Made by a program: the position numbers and the translations under genes. Shown here one piece after another: positions 28,201 to 36,099 of a stretch of DNA of 64,000 nt. Location: NCBI GenBank assembly GCA_022494885.1, contig JAGVSM010004969.1, positions 1 to 64,000 of the forward strand, written 5' to 3'. The notes beneath the pieces are model-generated. The model searched no databases, was not told the origin of the DNA, and saw only the letters and a list, made by a program, of their open reading frames with translations. This DNA is from Micrasema longulum (Eukaryota > Arthropoda > Insecta > Trichoptera > Brachycentridae). How positions within the stretch are numbered: the first letter of the stretch is position 1; the number at the start of each line of letters is the position of its first letter.

Positions 28201-31200
28201 CAAAATATTTATTTAAAAAAAATAGTAATAAATAAAACGCAATGAACATAACTTTTAAAAGAAAAAAAAGTATTTGGATAGGTTAACTAATTGTTTTGTT
28301 ATCAAATGAATAGTTTATGAAATATACATTAAAAATGGGAACCACAAAATTCTGAAGCTCAGCCATTCTGAAAAACTGAAAAATTCCGAAAGATTCTCCG
28401 CTTTCTCCCTAACTCTCACAAAGTTTCCCACCATCTCGGCATGGAGTGGAAAAATAAAAAAAAACCTTCCTTAGCAAATAGCATTTGAAATGAAAAGCAA
28501 TATCACACCCGAATGAAGAATAAACTTTAATCGAAAAAGCAATAATTCTCTGCCTTGGGTCTAAAATAATTCTGTCGGCGTCGTGGTGCAGTGGTCAGCA
28601 CGTTTACCTACCATCCAAGAGGTCTCGGGTTCGATTCCCGACATGGTTGACACACTGGATTGGCACCTGAAGCGCGTGACTGATCATTTTACCTTAATGC
28701 AATAAATAAAAAAATCGAGTCACGCTACGATTGTTGTATCAATGCAGTGCCGTATGCACCATTAAGTGCGGAAAGGGAATGATGATGATGATAGGTCTAA
28801 AAAGGCCAATGTCGTAAATGACAACATTACAGGAGAATAATTTTACAGCTATTTTGTTGCGTTATAATGCACTATTCGAGGCGTTTAAAACTATTATCAA
28901 TAAAAAAAAACACTACCACATATTTACGTATGCGTATATAAAATGGTAAAACAAAATATTAACCCTCTACAAAATGCTGGCAGGAAAAAATTGAAATCCG
29001 ACATTGGCCATTTTAGACCCAAGTTATAGAATTATTATGTTTAACTGCTAGCGCCATCTATCTGGGAACACATAAAACTTCTAATAAAATAAGCGACGTT
29101 CTAAAAGGTTCGTTACAATGCTAGAATTTATTGTAGAAGACTATTTCCGTAAAGATATGAATTAACAAAATATTTTATCCCCTTTCGAAACCTAATAGTG
29201 CATAGGGCACTGTTTCCATATATCACTAGTAAAATATTAAAAAAAACATTGCATGCTGAAGCAACAAAAATAACATTTTAGTTACAGATTTTAAATAAAG
29301 ATTACAAGGCCTTTCCAGTCAGTTTATCACGCTGTCAGTTTTATGTATTAATATTAAATGTCTTATTTTCTCATAATAGAATTTGTTGAACAATGTAAAT
29401 GTTATATTCGACAAATGAAAGCATCTTTAAAAGACCCTGTGGTATTTTCACATACCAACATAATTACATTATTTGTCATGCCGGATCCGTATCACAATGG
29501 GAAATTAACATTTATCTTCAATTTTACATACAAAGTAAAATTATGTTTTCTGTACGAAAAATAGAATGCACTCCATTTTTTTTTCTTAACATGTTCAATT
29601 ACAGGTTACCGACGAAGGCATTTTAAATTTTCATACAAATATACTCTATTTCGTACATAAATATCGATTTTACTTTATACAGTCTCGATATGTACCAATG
29701 AAAATAGTGTTTGTAATCGGAGCCCTGGTATGAGTGTTCTGTGAGGGTCATAAAATCAGAACTTTGAAAAGCATTACAGTAAATAAAATAGAAATCTATC
29801 AACAGTAATAAAGAGGTACTTATAATTATTTATTTATTTAAAGTTCCAAGTGCCGTTTTAATGTGTAGTGTGAATTGAGTAATGAGGTATATTGATACAA
29901 ACTCACGGATAAATACATTAATTGAAATTCACATAGAAAACATCATAATTATTTATCTCACTGATGAAAATTTACCCAAGAACGATTTTTTTACCAAGTA
30001 ATTTTGAACAAAATAATTTGAAAGAACTTACTGCGGGGGTCTGAGGATTTCTTTGGCGATTTATTCCACTGATGTCGCACTTTCCTAGACCAGCTAGCAG
30101 GACTGCGTTTTCCTCTAGACCTCTCACGTTTTCTAAATGTGAAATGAATAATTTAAATACTATTAATAAAGACAAATAAAAAAAATAGTAGACTCAAAAG
30201 GCTTTTGAGAGAAAATCTGAAATTATTGATTCTGCAGTAAATGATAGTTAATTTTTTTGAATGAGCATGTAGTTTTAAAATATTTATCTTAAATATAGAG
30301 ATAGGCTGAGGGAGTATTATATTGATATAATAATAATAGTAATATTATATTATATTTTTTATGACAATGTATGTAAATTTGGGCAAAAAATTATAGAAAT
30401 ATTGAGAGAAGCAGATAATTAATTCATTTTATTATTATTTACATATTTTTCATTTCTCATCTTTTACATTTGCTATATTTAAAGGTGAATTTTTTTTTGG
30501 CGTGCGCATGAGAGTCCTACACTAATATACAAAGAAATTGTCAATATTTATGTACATATTGTTTGTTTATCCAATAAAATAAAAATAAAATAACATCGTC
30601 ATAAAATCATCTTTCTGCACACGATGGTGCATAGGGCACTGCATTGGTAAACCAAATGCAGGAAAGCTTGATCATCTGTTACGTGAAGGCAGGGTGATCA
30701 ATCAGTCTTACACTTAAACAATTAAATATTGCAGTTTACAAAACCTTCAAAATCAATTTTTCGTGACCACCCTACCAGGAATCGAACTACACAATGAGGC
30801 GCACTTATCTCCACTCGATTTCCTTAGTTAAGATTTTTACCTTCGTCCAGGGTTCTGATTCAATTTCACACATACAATAAATTTATTGTAGAAAGGATGT
30901 TTTAAACTTACATGATTTTACTGAATCCAGTAATAGATTCATCTTGATCCGACATATCCACCCAATCGTCACTTCTGTCACTAGAACTAATTTCACTAGG
31001 AGCGTTACCGTATATTGTAGCCTCTGACCTTATTGAACTGACAATAGATCTTTGCCCATAGATGCTATTAGTTTTATTCTCACTTGATATAGTGGAGCCA
31101 GAATAAGACTGGCTAAAGTTTGAGATACTGTCGAAGGGAATATGAGATTTGGTGAGCAGTTGTGGAAGATATTTGGTGTTAGATTTGTGACCCATTCTGA

Positions 31201-34181
31201 TAACACTGTTTGGACTTCCTGGAATACTTTCATAACAGTTTGATTCAGAAATCGTATCACTCAGTTTTATTGTATCATAAATATTCTCATCACAATTACA
31301 CTCATCATAATTTATACCGTGTTCGCTGTAATTTGAGTTGCTGTTCAGGTGATGCTTACTATATTGCAATTCCGATTCTGCAGTTCTAGGTGGAATACTT
31401 TCATAAATAGAAGAAATTTTCTCATAACCTAATGACGATGTAGGACTATTTGATTTTATGATAGAATATCCTTGAACCGAAATACCTTTTACTTTAGAAG
31501 ATACACTTTGATTCGAAGATTCTTCACTTTTTTTCTTGATACTGTCCTTAGGAGATTTGCAATACTCATAACCATCGTCACTTTCATTGTTATAAAACTT
31601 TTCTGTATTCATTTTGCTCGCACAGTATTCGTAACTGTGATTACTTATATTATCTTCGTCTTCATCACATTCAATCCTTTCGTTTGGTAGATATTTGTAT
31701 GAATATTGACCCCTTTCTCGCGGAACTTCTGGAAGAGGGCAGTTGCTTTTGTTATGGGATTTATAAATATCATTTAAGGATTTTTGTGAATCTTCTAAAT
31801 TATTTCTGTATGGCTCAAGTGGCTCATAGCCTTCATCGATGTTTTTTTGACATTCTTGTTGTATTAAATTATCTGCATTATTTATTGCTATCACATTAAT
31901 AGCTTCAACTATTTGTTCTGTACATTGTATTTCCAAATTAAAAGCTTCATTGCAAGAATCGTTTCCAGATAGAATTTTCTTTTCTTTTTTTAAATCTTCA
32001 GCAATTTCGCGTTTCTTGTTATCTAATAAATCATCAGTTTTTTTCAATAAGGTTTCAAATGAAGGACAAATAGCTTCATCTTGAGGAGTGGCTGTTTTAG
32101 TTTGAAGTTCTGCTGATTCACAATTCATAATAATTATTGACGGACCAACAAGATCATAAAGATTGTCGTCTTCTGAAATTAAGTCCAATTTAACTCCCGA
32201 CTCTTTTGAAGGAATCATATCATTTTTAGAGTAAGCTCTCCAAAGAAATGATTCATTTGGTTTAATTCTAGCACTCACTTCTTGGTATAATTTTTCATCT
32301 TCAGAAATACTATCTAATGTCGAATCATTCTGTTCAGTATTCTCTATACTATCAACATAGCCGGTTGTAAGATGATTAATTTCAGAACAATTTGGTTTTC
32401 CATCGGGGATAGATGAAATTGTGTCAACATAAATATCTGTGGATAGTAACTGTAATTTAGGTTTTTTTAATAAAGTTTTATGAAATTTAACTTTATTATA
32501 AATAAACTCTTTTTTACTTTTAATTTCAGTATCTTTTAGTACGGAATCAGTTTTCAGAATACTTTCCCGAGGATTTTCAATAAATCCTGTTGCTCGGTCT
32601 TCATCTGTCGAACTTAAAATTAAGTGTGATTGCGCATTTATATTTTTAATTTTTGGTTTTCCATCTCGAATCACTAAATTTTTTGTTTTTGATAAAGTGA
32701 TTTTTTTATCAGGAACTTTAGGTTTTTCCTTATTTGATAATCGGTCTTTACTAATATCAGATTCTTGAATAAACCATTTATTTTTCTCTTGAACTGCTAC
32801 TTTTTCATTTTCACGGGGAACCTTTTCATCCTCAAACACAGTCACTGGTTTGGAATGTTCAAATTTTTGTATGGCAGCTCGAACATTTACAGAATGTCGC
32901 GTAGGGGATGTTTTGAAACTAGGCTTTCTCTTCACTGGATGTTTAGATTTTTTTGATTCAAGTTGTTCGGCAATTTCTGGATAAACATTTTCAGTAAGAG
33001 TACTGTTGGACTTGAGGGAATTTGATAATTCTACCTTTTTGTTAGAATCATAAGACTTTTTCTTGACAAAATTTTTCTTTTTGGGTGAATTGTCAGATTT
33101 AATTCTGAGTAGTTTTCTATGGACATTTGGAGATTCTGCAGCTTCTACTTTATCAATAGAAGCATTACTAGATGATCTACTTTTCAAACTTGTTTTTCGT
33201 TTTACAGATATTTTGTTATAGGATTTAATTTTAAGATTTACATTTGTAGAGAGGGTTGTTGTGGGTGAAGATGTACTGCTCAATTTGTTTCTATGATTCC
33301 GAATATTATCATTAATCAGCGCAATTTTAGATTCCTTCGACAAGTCATCATTCTCTTTGATCAGCTCATTGAATTTCTGAGTTAGTGAAGCTACTTTGTT
33401 GCTCGTTAAAACATTCTTTCTATAAGATGACGGTGGATTTCGAATTTTGAAACTCACTTTCCTGGGTGGATTTAGGTCTTTAGAATTTTTCTTACTCAAT
33501 TGATTAGTAAGAGAGTTCTTTTCGGAAAGTTTTGATTTCAATTTGGTATTAATGTCTTGAGAAGTTTTGTCGGAAGAACCACCTCCCGTAACTCTCGAAT
33601 CTGCACTATTGGACTGCATTCTATTGAGATAATTATTTTTAGCATTTAGCTTGTTGGATATATTGGTTTTCGAAATGTCTATCATTTTATCATTGGAATA
33701 TTTATTTTTGGAATTACTATCGGTTGTAGATTTTCTTTGAATAATCGCAGCTTTAACACTTTCTGAATACAAGAATGACGCTTGGTAGTCATTGATTGAT
33801 TTATTATTGCCACCATCATTCGGTATATTACAATGCAGGTTTTCTAACCTGTTTTTTTCTGATTTGTGGATTTTGGAAGATGCATCACCGGCAGGAATTT
33901 CATTGATCTTGCGCATTTGCTGGGCTTTAGAATATTTATTTGGAGTGAGCGGAGTGCTATCTTCTTTTCTGTTTTCACCAAGGTCAATGAGCTTGTGGAA
34001 TATGCTCTCTTTACCAAATGACTGCGAAGGTAACTTTACAAGAGATTTGATGTGATGGTTGATCTTCTTTTCCAGGGTGCGATGAGGTGGATCGCCGCTG
34101 TTATTTCTCATGGTGTAGTTCATGAGCACATCTTGACTCTTTCTTTCTACTTCAGGTATTCGCAGAGCATCCGGATTTAAC
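4709..34181 (-). CDS. Exn: Ephexin-family Rho GEF (DH-PH-SH3), 16 traced exons
   Basis: A guanine nucleotide exchange factor for Rho-family GTPases, predicted to act in the cytoplasm near Eph receptors; Drosophila Ephexin works in presynaptic homeostasis. Exons on the minus strand: 34181-30912, 30132-30032, 20357-20124, 17228-17086, 14871-14730, 14281-13723, 13608-13343, 13220-13070, 12792-12609, 12015-11826, 11112-10930, 10852-10479, 8807-8512, 8002-7846, 7276-7072, 4872-4709. All have AG acceptors and, apart from the last, GT donors, and the reading phase fits at all 15 junctions. The frame encodes about 2205 residues: a long disordered N-terminal part, a proline-rich middle, then DH, PH and SH3 domains and a short basic tail ending GQNKKK. 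The first listed exon begins with a split codon, so a further 5' exon exists (candidate 35748-35761) unless translation begins at the internal MNYTM at about 34111. The C-terminal call is very secure; the join to the large exon rests on splice phase and lack of any competing exon. Confidence 0.85.
6133..6150. repeat. Short (AAT)n microsatellite
   Basis: About six uninterrupted AAT units within the last ephexin intron. Of no evident function. Confidence 0.7.
7846..8807 (-). CDS. Exn: Ephexin exons: DH-PH linker and PH domain core
   Basis: Exons 8807-8512 and 8002-7846, joined in phase 2. They encode the last DH helix and linker (IVSQCNEGARNVERMEEIKN) and then PH strands: RWLVRSGELTHLVWRGED, LYMFLFTDLLIVTKKK and EDVYVVVDYCKRSLLEI. 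The sequence W-L-x-x-x-G-E-L followed by F-L-F-x-D-x-L is the standard start of a GEF-associated PH domain. Linker residues between them (about SHIQEIPIISPKNDKKNSNE) replace the usual short loop. Confidence 0.85.
9290..9790 (+). pseudogene. LINE 3' relic (C-terminal ORF2 and tail)
   Basis: A broken plus-strand frame reads KELKLEKNCNKHGHNTKISE and then QSRLINQGLKLYNKLPDKTK before stops. The pattern G-x-x-L-Y-N-K-L-P is the usual C-terminal end of Jockey/CR1-type LINE proteins. An AT-rich tail with AATAAA follows near 9760. It lies in an ephexin intron. Confidence 0.5.
9878..10296 (-). mobile_element. MITE with TGAGGAAGTTCAG ends, copy 1
   Basis: About 420 bases bounded by TGAGGAAGTTCAG at the left and its exact inverse CTGAACTTCCTCA at about 10284-10296. 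Internal sequence (attacgccgcgtgtgaactc on the minus strand, AACGACGTCACTAG region, GAAACTTTGCCATA) matches the copies at 14.3, 56.8 and 59.2 kb. The left end is doubled: a second TGAGGAATTTCAG begins at about 9901. No coding capacity. The terminal repeats indicate a non-autonomous DNA transposon of unknown superfamily. Confidence 0.68.
10479..12015 (-). CDS. Exn: Ephexin exons: DH (RhoGEF) catalytic domain
   Basis: Exons 12015-11826, 11112-10930 and 10852-10479. The first has the conserved pre-DH segment SRTLWCEIPEVINSAILS. The DH domain starts at TPNQKKLQEAMFEIISSEAS, which matches conserved region 1 with its Glu-Ala-Ser. It continues through ISHPAFGDERIISKTDKNIL, then CSEQLLADLEQCW and FHVYVKYCESQ, to LMLPMQRATRLPLLLDAVLK, which is conserved region 3 (L-x-x-P-x-Q-R-x-x-R-x-P-L-L-L). 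Catalytically important positions look intact, so an active exchange factor is expected. The intron 11113-11825 contains a LINE relic on the same strand, spliced around. Confidence 0.9.
11265..11815 (-). pseudogene. LINE 3' relic (C-terminal ORF and 3' UTR)
   Basis: A minus-strand frame to the stop near 11461 reads YTTRSQTKGWVMG, EFGQRNFRFLDPKIFNMLPE and KFVIKWLLDLG. The N-T-R-x-x ... F-G-x-R-x-F-x-x-x-G-P-K-x-F-N-x-L-P pattern is typical of the last part of CR1/Jockey-type ORF2. A noncoding 3' part follows with an inverted TTAGGCAGACTAGAC / gtctgcctt pair. It lies within the intron before the DH exon. Confidence 0.55.
12048..12350. other. Unassigned intronic stretch
   Basis: A minus-strand frame of 67 codons with a normal-looking composition (MLRIGMFTPKTLRYQHYW ...) lies here, but I recognise no family and see no splice context that ties it to the ephexin gene. 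It probably belongs to an old transposon. Confidence 0.3.
12609..14281 (-). CDS. Exn: Ephexin exons: proline-rich and YAE/YAEC middle region
   Basis: Four exons, 14281-13723, 13608-13343, 13220-13070 and 12792-12609, with phases 1, 2, 1, 2 and 0 at successive borders. The part is low in predicted order: a Ser/Lys/Gln-rich block, then KPLPEPPVQ and RPNGPPPPPPDNVSPVLAG, typical SH3- or WW-binding sequence. The last two exons each carry a similar tyrosine motif, SWYAECGLFKA and (across the splice) WYAEVGLYQIG, which look like an internal duplication. They sit just N-terminal to the DH domain, where vertebrate ephexins also carry regulatory tyrosines. Confidence 0.78.
14325..14725 (+). mobile_element. 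MITE with GAGGAAGTTCAG end, copy 2 (right end lost)
   Basis: Starts GAGGAAGTTCAGTGG at about 14327 and follows the family consensus (ACTATTAAACTAAGCC, TATTATCAGCACTATGATT, GAAATTACTCC, GACGTCGTTCAAAGTAG, TTTTCAAGAAACTTTGCCAT). The right terminal repeat is not found; the element fades out just before the 14730 ephexin donor site. No coding potential. Confidence 0.65.
14730..17228 (-). CDS. Exn: Ephexin exons: acidic and basic linker segments
   Basis: Exons 17228-17086 and 14871-14730, each with good splice sites. The first is acidic and serine-rich (VDSSDSEHLYEPF, YYDSFDSDSESEQ). The second goes from GDIDNTQLPEPPTSS to a strongly basic end, ASAAGKKMRELKFNFTKSTRKKH. The intron between them holds a MITE copy, two LINE relics, a SINE and the perfect palindrome at 16942-16995. 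Confidence 0.75.
15267..15740 (-). pseudogene. LINE relic with Cys/His C-terminus and 3' end
   Basis: The minus-strand frame 15685-15485 reads RVITRARPGHCRLNKHAKM and SRCRFCSADEEILIHILYEC, the C-x2-C ... H-x4-C pattern at the end of many insect LINE polyproteins. Its 3' end (about 15345-15267) is noncoding and nearly identical to a 70-base insertion inside another element at 56936-56998. Truncated and dead. Confidence 0.6.
15900..16620 (-). pseudogene. RTE-clade LINE relic (C-terminal part)
   Basis: The minus strand reads ETWTLKERERRKVEAFEMW, FWRRMLRIPWTPHRT and VSIIRELGIEQ, a highly typical C-terminal signature of RTE/BovB-type endonuclease-reverse transcriptases. It is followed, after a frame break, by MERLVVQA and then a R-S-R-G-R-S-P-T-R stretch. 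N-terminal to that, about 16500-16400, it reads EIKRRNGMASSAMEKLKKVW. Several frameshifts and stops make it a pseudogene. Confidence 0.75.
16661..16824 (+). repeat. tRNA-derived SINE, family A, copy 1
   Basis: The head GCCTCCGTGGTGTAGTATTC holds an A box and GGTTCGATTCC a B box (about 16711-16721), so RNA polymerase III promoter elements are visible. The body reads GAGAACACAAAAA, then ATGTGATTTTTCTCAAGC and GGCCTCCTGTCCTGTTGTGG before an A-rich tail. Minus-strand copies occur at 36656-36823 and 56621-56783. Confidence 0.8.
16942..16995. repeat. Perfect 54-bp palindrome
   Basis: From TTGATTGATTAATG to CATTAATCAATCAA every base is mirrored on the opposite strand, with its centre in ACTAGT and no spacer. 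A partial relative of one arm (AAATTTATTAATCAATCAAT) appears at about 17945-17964. Nothing is encoded. Confidence 0.9.
17282..18866. other. AT-rich intronic DNA
   Basis: No gene, RNA or clear transposon could be supported in this part of the ephexin intron apart from the short sequence at 17945 that resembles the 54-bp palindrome arm. Confidence 0.5.
18867..19837. mobile_element. DNA transposon remnant with ACCTCRGAGTAATAAT ends
   Basis: A 971-base segment bounded by ACCTCGGAGTAATAAT (18867-18882) and the inverted ATTATTACTCTGAGGT (19822-19837). Inside these come a second inverted pair, TTAGGGCTTCC / GGAAGTCCTAA, followed by blocks of GAGACTCGAGACT-like sequence at both ends. The middle has short frames but no transposase I recognise, and contains a nested hairpin at 18985-19106. 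Confidence 0.55.
18985..19106. repeat. Nested fold-back MITE
   Basis: AGTGCGATTATGAACGCTCT at the left pairs with the inverted AGAGCGTTCAGAATCCCACT at the right. The arms continue inward through TAGAGAACGCGTTGCTAG / CTAGCAAAGC to AATTTACCCACTAATTAC. About 50-base imperfect arms and almost no loop. The arm sequence is related to the ends of the MITE at 51001-51323. Confidence 0.6.
20124..20357 (-). CDS. Exn: Ephexin exon encoding an unrecognised 78-residue segment
   Basis: The exon has acceptor TTTCAG and donor G|GTAATT and fits phase 1 on both sides. It encodes VSSSSAVYISTSRSAAFYSD, then a compact-looking stretch with FDSLRNYQNTDVIFTIINDP and GLAVIKVLVFDNET. I do not recognise a domain. If spliced from the 30032-30132 exon the junction codon is ATG. 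The frame is also open upstream through the acceptor, with ATG at 20379-20377 giving MFILFISVFVSSSSAVYI, so an unspliced first exon with its own start is possible. Confidence 0.7.
21030..21540 (+). pseudogene. LINE 3' relic
   Basis: A short plus-strand frame reads NNTIPRICETFNKKINSLDI and then FNTPYNMYRRKLIGLIHAL before a stop, resembling the C-terminal end of insect LINE ORF2 products. A pyrimidine-rich 3' region and an AATAAA-rich end (about 21525-21545) follow. Family assignment is uncertain. Confidence 0.42.
22140..22220 (-). repeat. tRNA-like SINE fragment, family C
   Basis: The minus strand reads GCGGTCTCGTACTCG, then AGAGGTCCAAGATTCGAAT, matching in order the tRNA-like sequence at 63565-63640 (AGAGGTCCGAGGTTCAAAC). 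The B box is degenerate. Short arms ATGATAATCAAGTTG and CAACTTGATTATGTCAT flank it in inverted orientation. Confidence 0.45.
23540..23612 (-). CDS. Exn: Candidate alternative first exon of a short ephexin form
   Basis: In a GC-rich island on the minus strand, ATG at 23612-23610 opens MSVGCVRQRNTPATARRRR and reaches CAA-G|GTTTGT at 23540. It leaves in phase 1, the phase needed by the exon at 20357 (giving G|TG, Val). The result would be a protein of about 1100 residues that lacks the giant N-terminal exon. The donor GTTTGT is weak and another ATG in a different frame lies 7 bases upstream, so confidence is low. Confidence 0.3.
24950..25860. promoter_or_regulatory. CpG-rich block, candidate promoter in the ephexin intron
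   Basis: This stretch is strikingly richer in G, C and CpG than the AT-rich DNA around it, peaking at 25570-25800. On the minus strand a TCAGT initiator-like sequence occurs near 25460. Its position upstream of the candidate alternative exon at 23.6 kb suggests a promoter for a short ephexin form, but a plus-strand transcript could also start here. Confidence 0.4.
25812..25940 (+). CDS. Short ORF of unknown function in the CpG-rich block
   Basis: From the ATG at 25812 a 42-residue frame starts MIFQLELESLKRQLERLRL, which looks like a short amphipathic helix, and ends YPLTPFYV. The stop TAA overlaps an AATAAA (TCTAAATAAAG), an unusual closeness of stop and poly(A) signal. The same frame stays open upstream across the GC-rich region without an ATG. 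I do not recognise it; it may be the last exon of a small gene, a retrocopy fragment, or chance. Confidence 0.25.
   Translation: MIFQLELESLKRQLERLRLTDIRSLPEHMMEHPVYPLTPFYV
27264..28122. mobile_element. DNA transposon remnant, GGGTCAGGCGGGGAATAG ends
   Basis: GGGTCAGGCGGGGAATAGTG at the left is matched in inverted orientation by the end CACTGTTCCCCATCTGACTC, 20 of 24 positions when the full arms are compared. Related motifs recur inside (GGGGCAGAGTATAACGGGGC near 27600, CTGGGGTACAGTGTATC near 27976). A small plus-strand frame (27699-27938) includes NTLEKAQKNCFYYSLQSDL and SVDDVNDIPHPN, probably what is left of a transposase. Superfamily not determined; pogo-like is only a guess. Confidence 0.6.
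28575..28795 (+). repeat. tRNA-derived SINE, family B, copy 1
   Basis: Head TCGTGGTGCAGTGGTCAGC (A box) and GGTTCGATTCCCGACAT (B box) are clear. The body reads GCAGTGCCGTATGCACCATT and it ends in a GATGATGATGAT run. Other copies: 34324-34587 (minus), 30598-30800 (minus, degraded) and 34680-34756 (3' part only). The repeated GATGAT tail is the family hallmark. Confidence 0.8.
29537..29730 (+). repeat. Interspersed repeat shared with 49302-49496
   Basis: The two segments share TTTTCTGTAYGAAAAATAGA, TGTTCAATTACAGGTTACCG and a further stretch ending in an AATCGGAGCCCT / AATTGAGGCCCT block. The motif TTCAATTACAG|GTTACCGAYGA looks like splice-site sequence but no gene is evident. Class unknown. 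Confidence 0.55.
30032..30132 (-). CDS. Exn: Ephexin small basic exon
   Basis: 101 bases between acceptor ATTTAG and donor A|GTAAGT. It enters in phase 2 and leaves in phase 1, exactly matching its neighbours. It encodes a very basic peptide, KRERSRGKRSPASWSRK and then VRHQWNKSPKKSSDPR, which could act as a nuclear-localisation or acidic-lipid-binding patch. The call depends on phase and splice sites. Confidence 0.68.
30598..30800 (-). repeat. SINE family B, degraded copy
   Basis: The plus-strand sequence contains TGGTGCATAGGGCACTGCAT and, later, CCTACCAGGAATCGAACTAC, the inverse of a decayed B box. It is a minus-strand copy, close to the ephexin exon at 30912. Confidence 0.6.
30912..34181 (-). 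CDS. Exn: Ephexin giant N-terminal exon (about 1090 codons)
   Basis: A 3270-base open exon, by far the longest open frame in the window, with acceptor TTTTCAG at 34182 and donor AT|GTAAGT at 30912. It is open upstream of its first Met (LNPDALRIPEVERKSQDVLM). The encoded part is disordered: Lys/Ser/Asn-rich first two thirds with repeated basic patches (KKNFVKKKSYDSNKK, HPVKRKPSFKTSPTRHS), then an acidic last third crowded with tyrosine motifs (YEYC twice, YEKI, YESIP twice, YDTI, KYLP twice). No enzyme domain is visible. Vertebrate ephexins have a much shorter N-terminal part, so this is an insect-type expansion. The bottom of the reading frame runs into a stop only after the donor site, as expected for an internal exon. 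Confidence 0.8.
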
Positions 34182-34323
34182 CTGAAAAGTAAATAATATT
34201 AATTAATATTATGTGAGTTAAATGTACCTAATAATAATACAAAAACGTAAAACAAAAATAAACTAAATGCAAAAATTTTGTTTGAAGAAAATTTATGGTA
34301 TAAAAATGACGTTCCTAGTACTA

Positions 34324-34587
34324 TCATCATCATCAATCCCTTTCCGCACCTAGTGGTGCATAGGTCACTGCATTAGTACACCAATCGCAGCGTATCTTGA
34401 TCATTTTTGTAACGTGAAGGTAAGACGATCAGTCTTACGCATCAGGTACCAGTTCAGAGACTATGAAATATTCTAGTGTGAAAACACCCTTTTAAATAAA
34501 TAGTTCATATCAACCATGTCGGGAATCGAACCCGAGACCTCTTGCATGGCAGGCAAACGCTCTGACCATTACACCACAAGGCCGGCA
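34324..34587 (-). repeat. SINE family B, copy 2
   Basis: Reverse copy with ATCATCATCAATCCC at the left (its tail), TGGTGCATAGGTCACTGCAT, and CGGGAATCGAACCCGAGACC, the inverse of an intact B box, then ACCACAAGGCCGGC. It lies about 140 bases upstream of the giant ephexin exon. Confidence 0.78.
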
Positions 34588-34679
34588 TTTTTTGCCTAGT
34601 ACTAACTAGGTAAGAAATGCCAAAAAACATTAATCCTTACATTATCAACATGCAATAATTTATTACAATATACAGCACG

Positions 34680-34756
34680 TACTCTTGTATTGATGTGCCG
34701 ATGCAGTGCCCTATGCACCATTAGATGCGGAACGGGAATGACGATGATGATGACTC
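34680..34756 (+). repeat. SINE family B, 3' part only
   Basis: Contains GATGCAGTGCCCTATGCACC, then GCGGAACGGGAATGACG and the GATGATGATG tail; the tRNA head is missing. Confidence 0.6.
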
Positions 34757-35304
34757 TTGTATTTTCTTATCCCAAGAATGCTGAGATTCGGCTGATAATA
34801 TAATTTTTTATTGTTTCTTTTTTATACATACATTTTGTTAGATCAGTTATACCCCTTTTATTTTATTTTGTTTTAAAGTATTTCTGTGACTAAAAAACTC
34901 AATTATATCTAATAAAATGAACGTGAAATAAGGCGGATGTTTTGATACAGAAAATGAAAATAAATAAGAATATTATAATGTATGGATACCTAATAAAATA
35001 AAAGTGAAATGTAAACAATGAACGTAAAATATCAATAATTTATGTGATCCTGATAATATGGTTTACTGTTATGTACATCAGTTGATTGGTAATTTCTCAA
35101 TATTTCATTTATACATACATTAATTTATAAAAAAAACTTTTATAATCTGGCGACATTATTTTCACATCTAGGCGTTCGTTTTATTAAAGTGACGGTTATG
35201 TCGGAATTTGATTCGAATTCAAAATTTACTTATTTCTCTCTCATATTTTCAATAGGCTTTTAAGAAAAAAAGTGCCAACCTCAAAACGATTAAAATTTTT
35301 AATA

Positions 35305-35375
35305 AATCATAATTAAAGGAAAAATTGCTCGTATCATAATTAAAGGGAAAATATAATTGATCATAATTAAAGGAA
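35305..35375. repeat. Three short direct repeats of TCATAATTAAAGG
   Basis: The unit TCATAATTAAAGGAAAA occurs at about 35308, 35336 and 35361 with slightly different spacing. A small local duplication. Confidence 0.6.
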
Positions 35376-35404
35376 AAACGTATCGAGGGGTTCTAGACCC
35401 GTCG

Positions 35405-35740
35405 GTATAAACCGATGTACTTACATCAAAACTTGATGGTGGGGGTATCGGTATTGTATCTTTATAGTCGGTCGGGAGACTTTTATCTTCAACTATGACG
35501 TCATACTGAAGCTATGTCATTTTAGAGCGTAGATATGTGTACCGTGACGTACGCTACCCCTTGTTTTATATCGATGTACCTACCCAAAACTTGAAGGTGG
35601 GGTGGTAGTATATCTTTATAATCGCTAGAGGGAATTTATCTTCAACTATACCGTCAAGGTGGAGGTATGACGTCTTTATCTTTATCTTCCCATCATAATC
35701 GAGGCCCTGATGCACGTAGATGCTGTACGCTACTCCGCAA
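35405..35740. repeat. Two-copy tandem duplication of about 165 bases
   Basis: Copy one starts CCGATGTACTTACATCAAAAC and copy two, near 35571, TCGATGTACCTACCCAAAAC. Both go on through AACTTGATGGTGG / AACTTGAAGGTGG, TATCTTTATA, TTTATCTTCAACTAT and GTACGCTAC. The second copy ends a few bases from the candidate ephexin start exon. Diverged, so old. Confidence 0.6.
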
Positions 35741-35747
35741 TACTTAC

Positions 35748-35761
35748 TTTAGTTTCTTCAT
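35748..35761 (-). CDS. Exn: Candidate start exon of the long ephexin form
   Basis: On the minus strand ATG-AAG-AAA-CTA-AA is followed directly by the strong donor GTAAGTA. It leaves two bases of a codon, exactly what the 34181 exon needs (AA|G, then TTA AAT CCG). The protein would begin MKKLKLNPDALRIPEVE and total 2210 residues. This is a short motif, so a chance match is possible. The true first exon could instead lie further upstream or beyond the window. Confidence 0.35.
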
Positions 35762-36099
35762 TAATGGTCTGAATTCTCTCTCAAAGGTAAGTTTTTCGAA
35801 ATTGTGGAACATGTAAATACGATAACTGTTATCTTTTATAAAAACCGTAATATTGATATACGAGTAATTTTAATTGTTTTATTTTTAAGTGATCAAAAAG
35901 TGGTAAAAAAAAAACATTACTTTGTGCCTTTTTTTCGCCTAAAGATATATTTTCCACGTTGCCCCCCCCCCTTTCCTTTACATGAAGCGAGAATTTCTCG
36001 ATTACAAAAAAAAAACAGTGGGATCCGAGAGCAAAAAATAGTACCGTGAAAGTACCTTACTAATCGATTATCATAATAAGTATTGTTCTAGGCGTTTTG

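Noticed and set aside
31472..34055. Plus-strand frames opposite the giant ephexin exon
   Set aside because: Shadows of the well supported minus-strand coding sequence.
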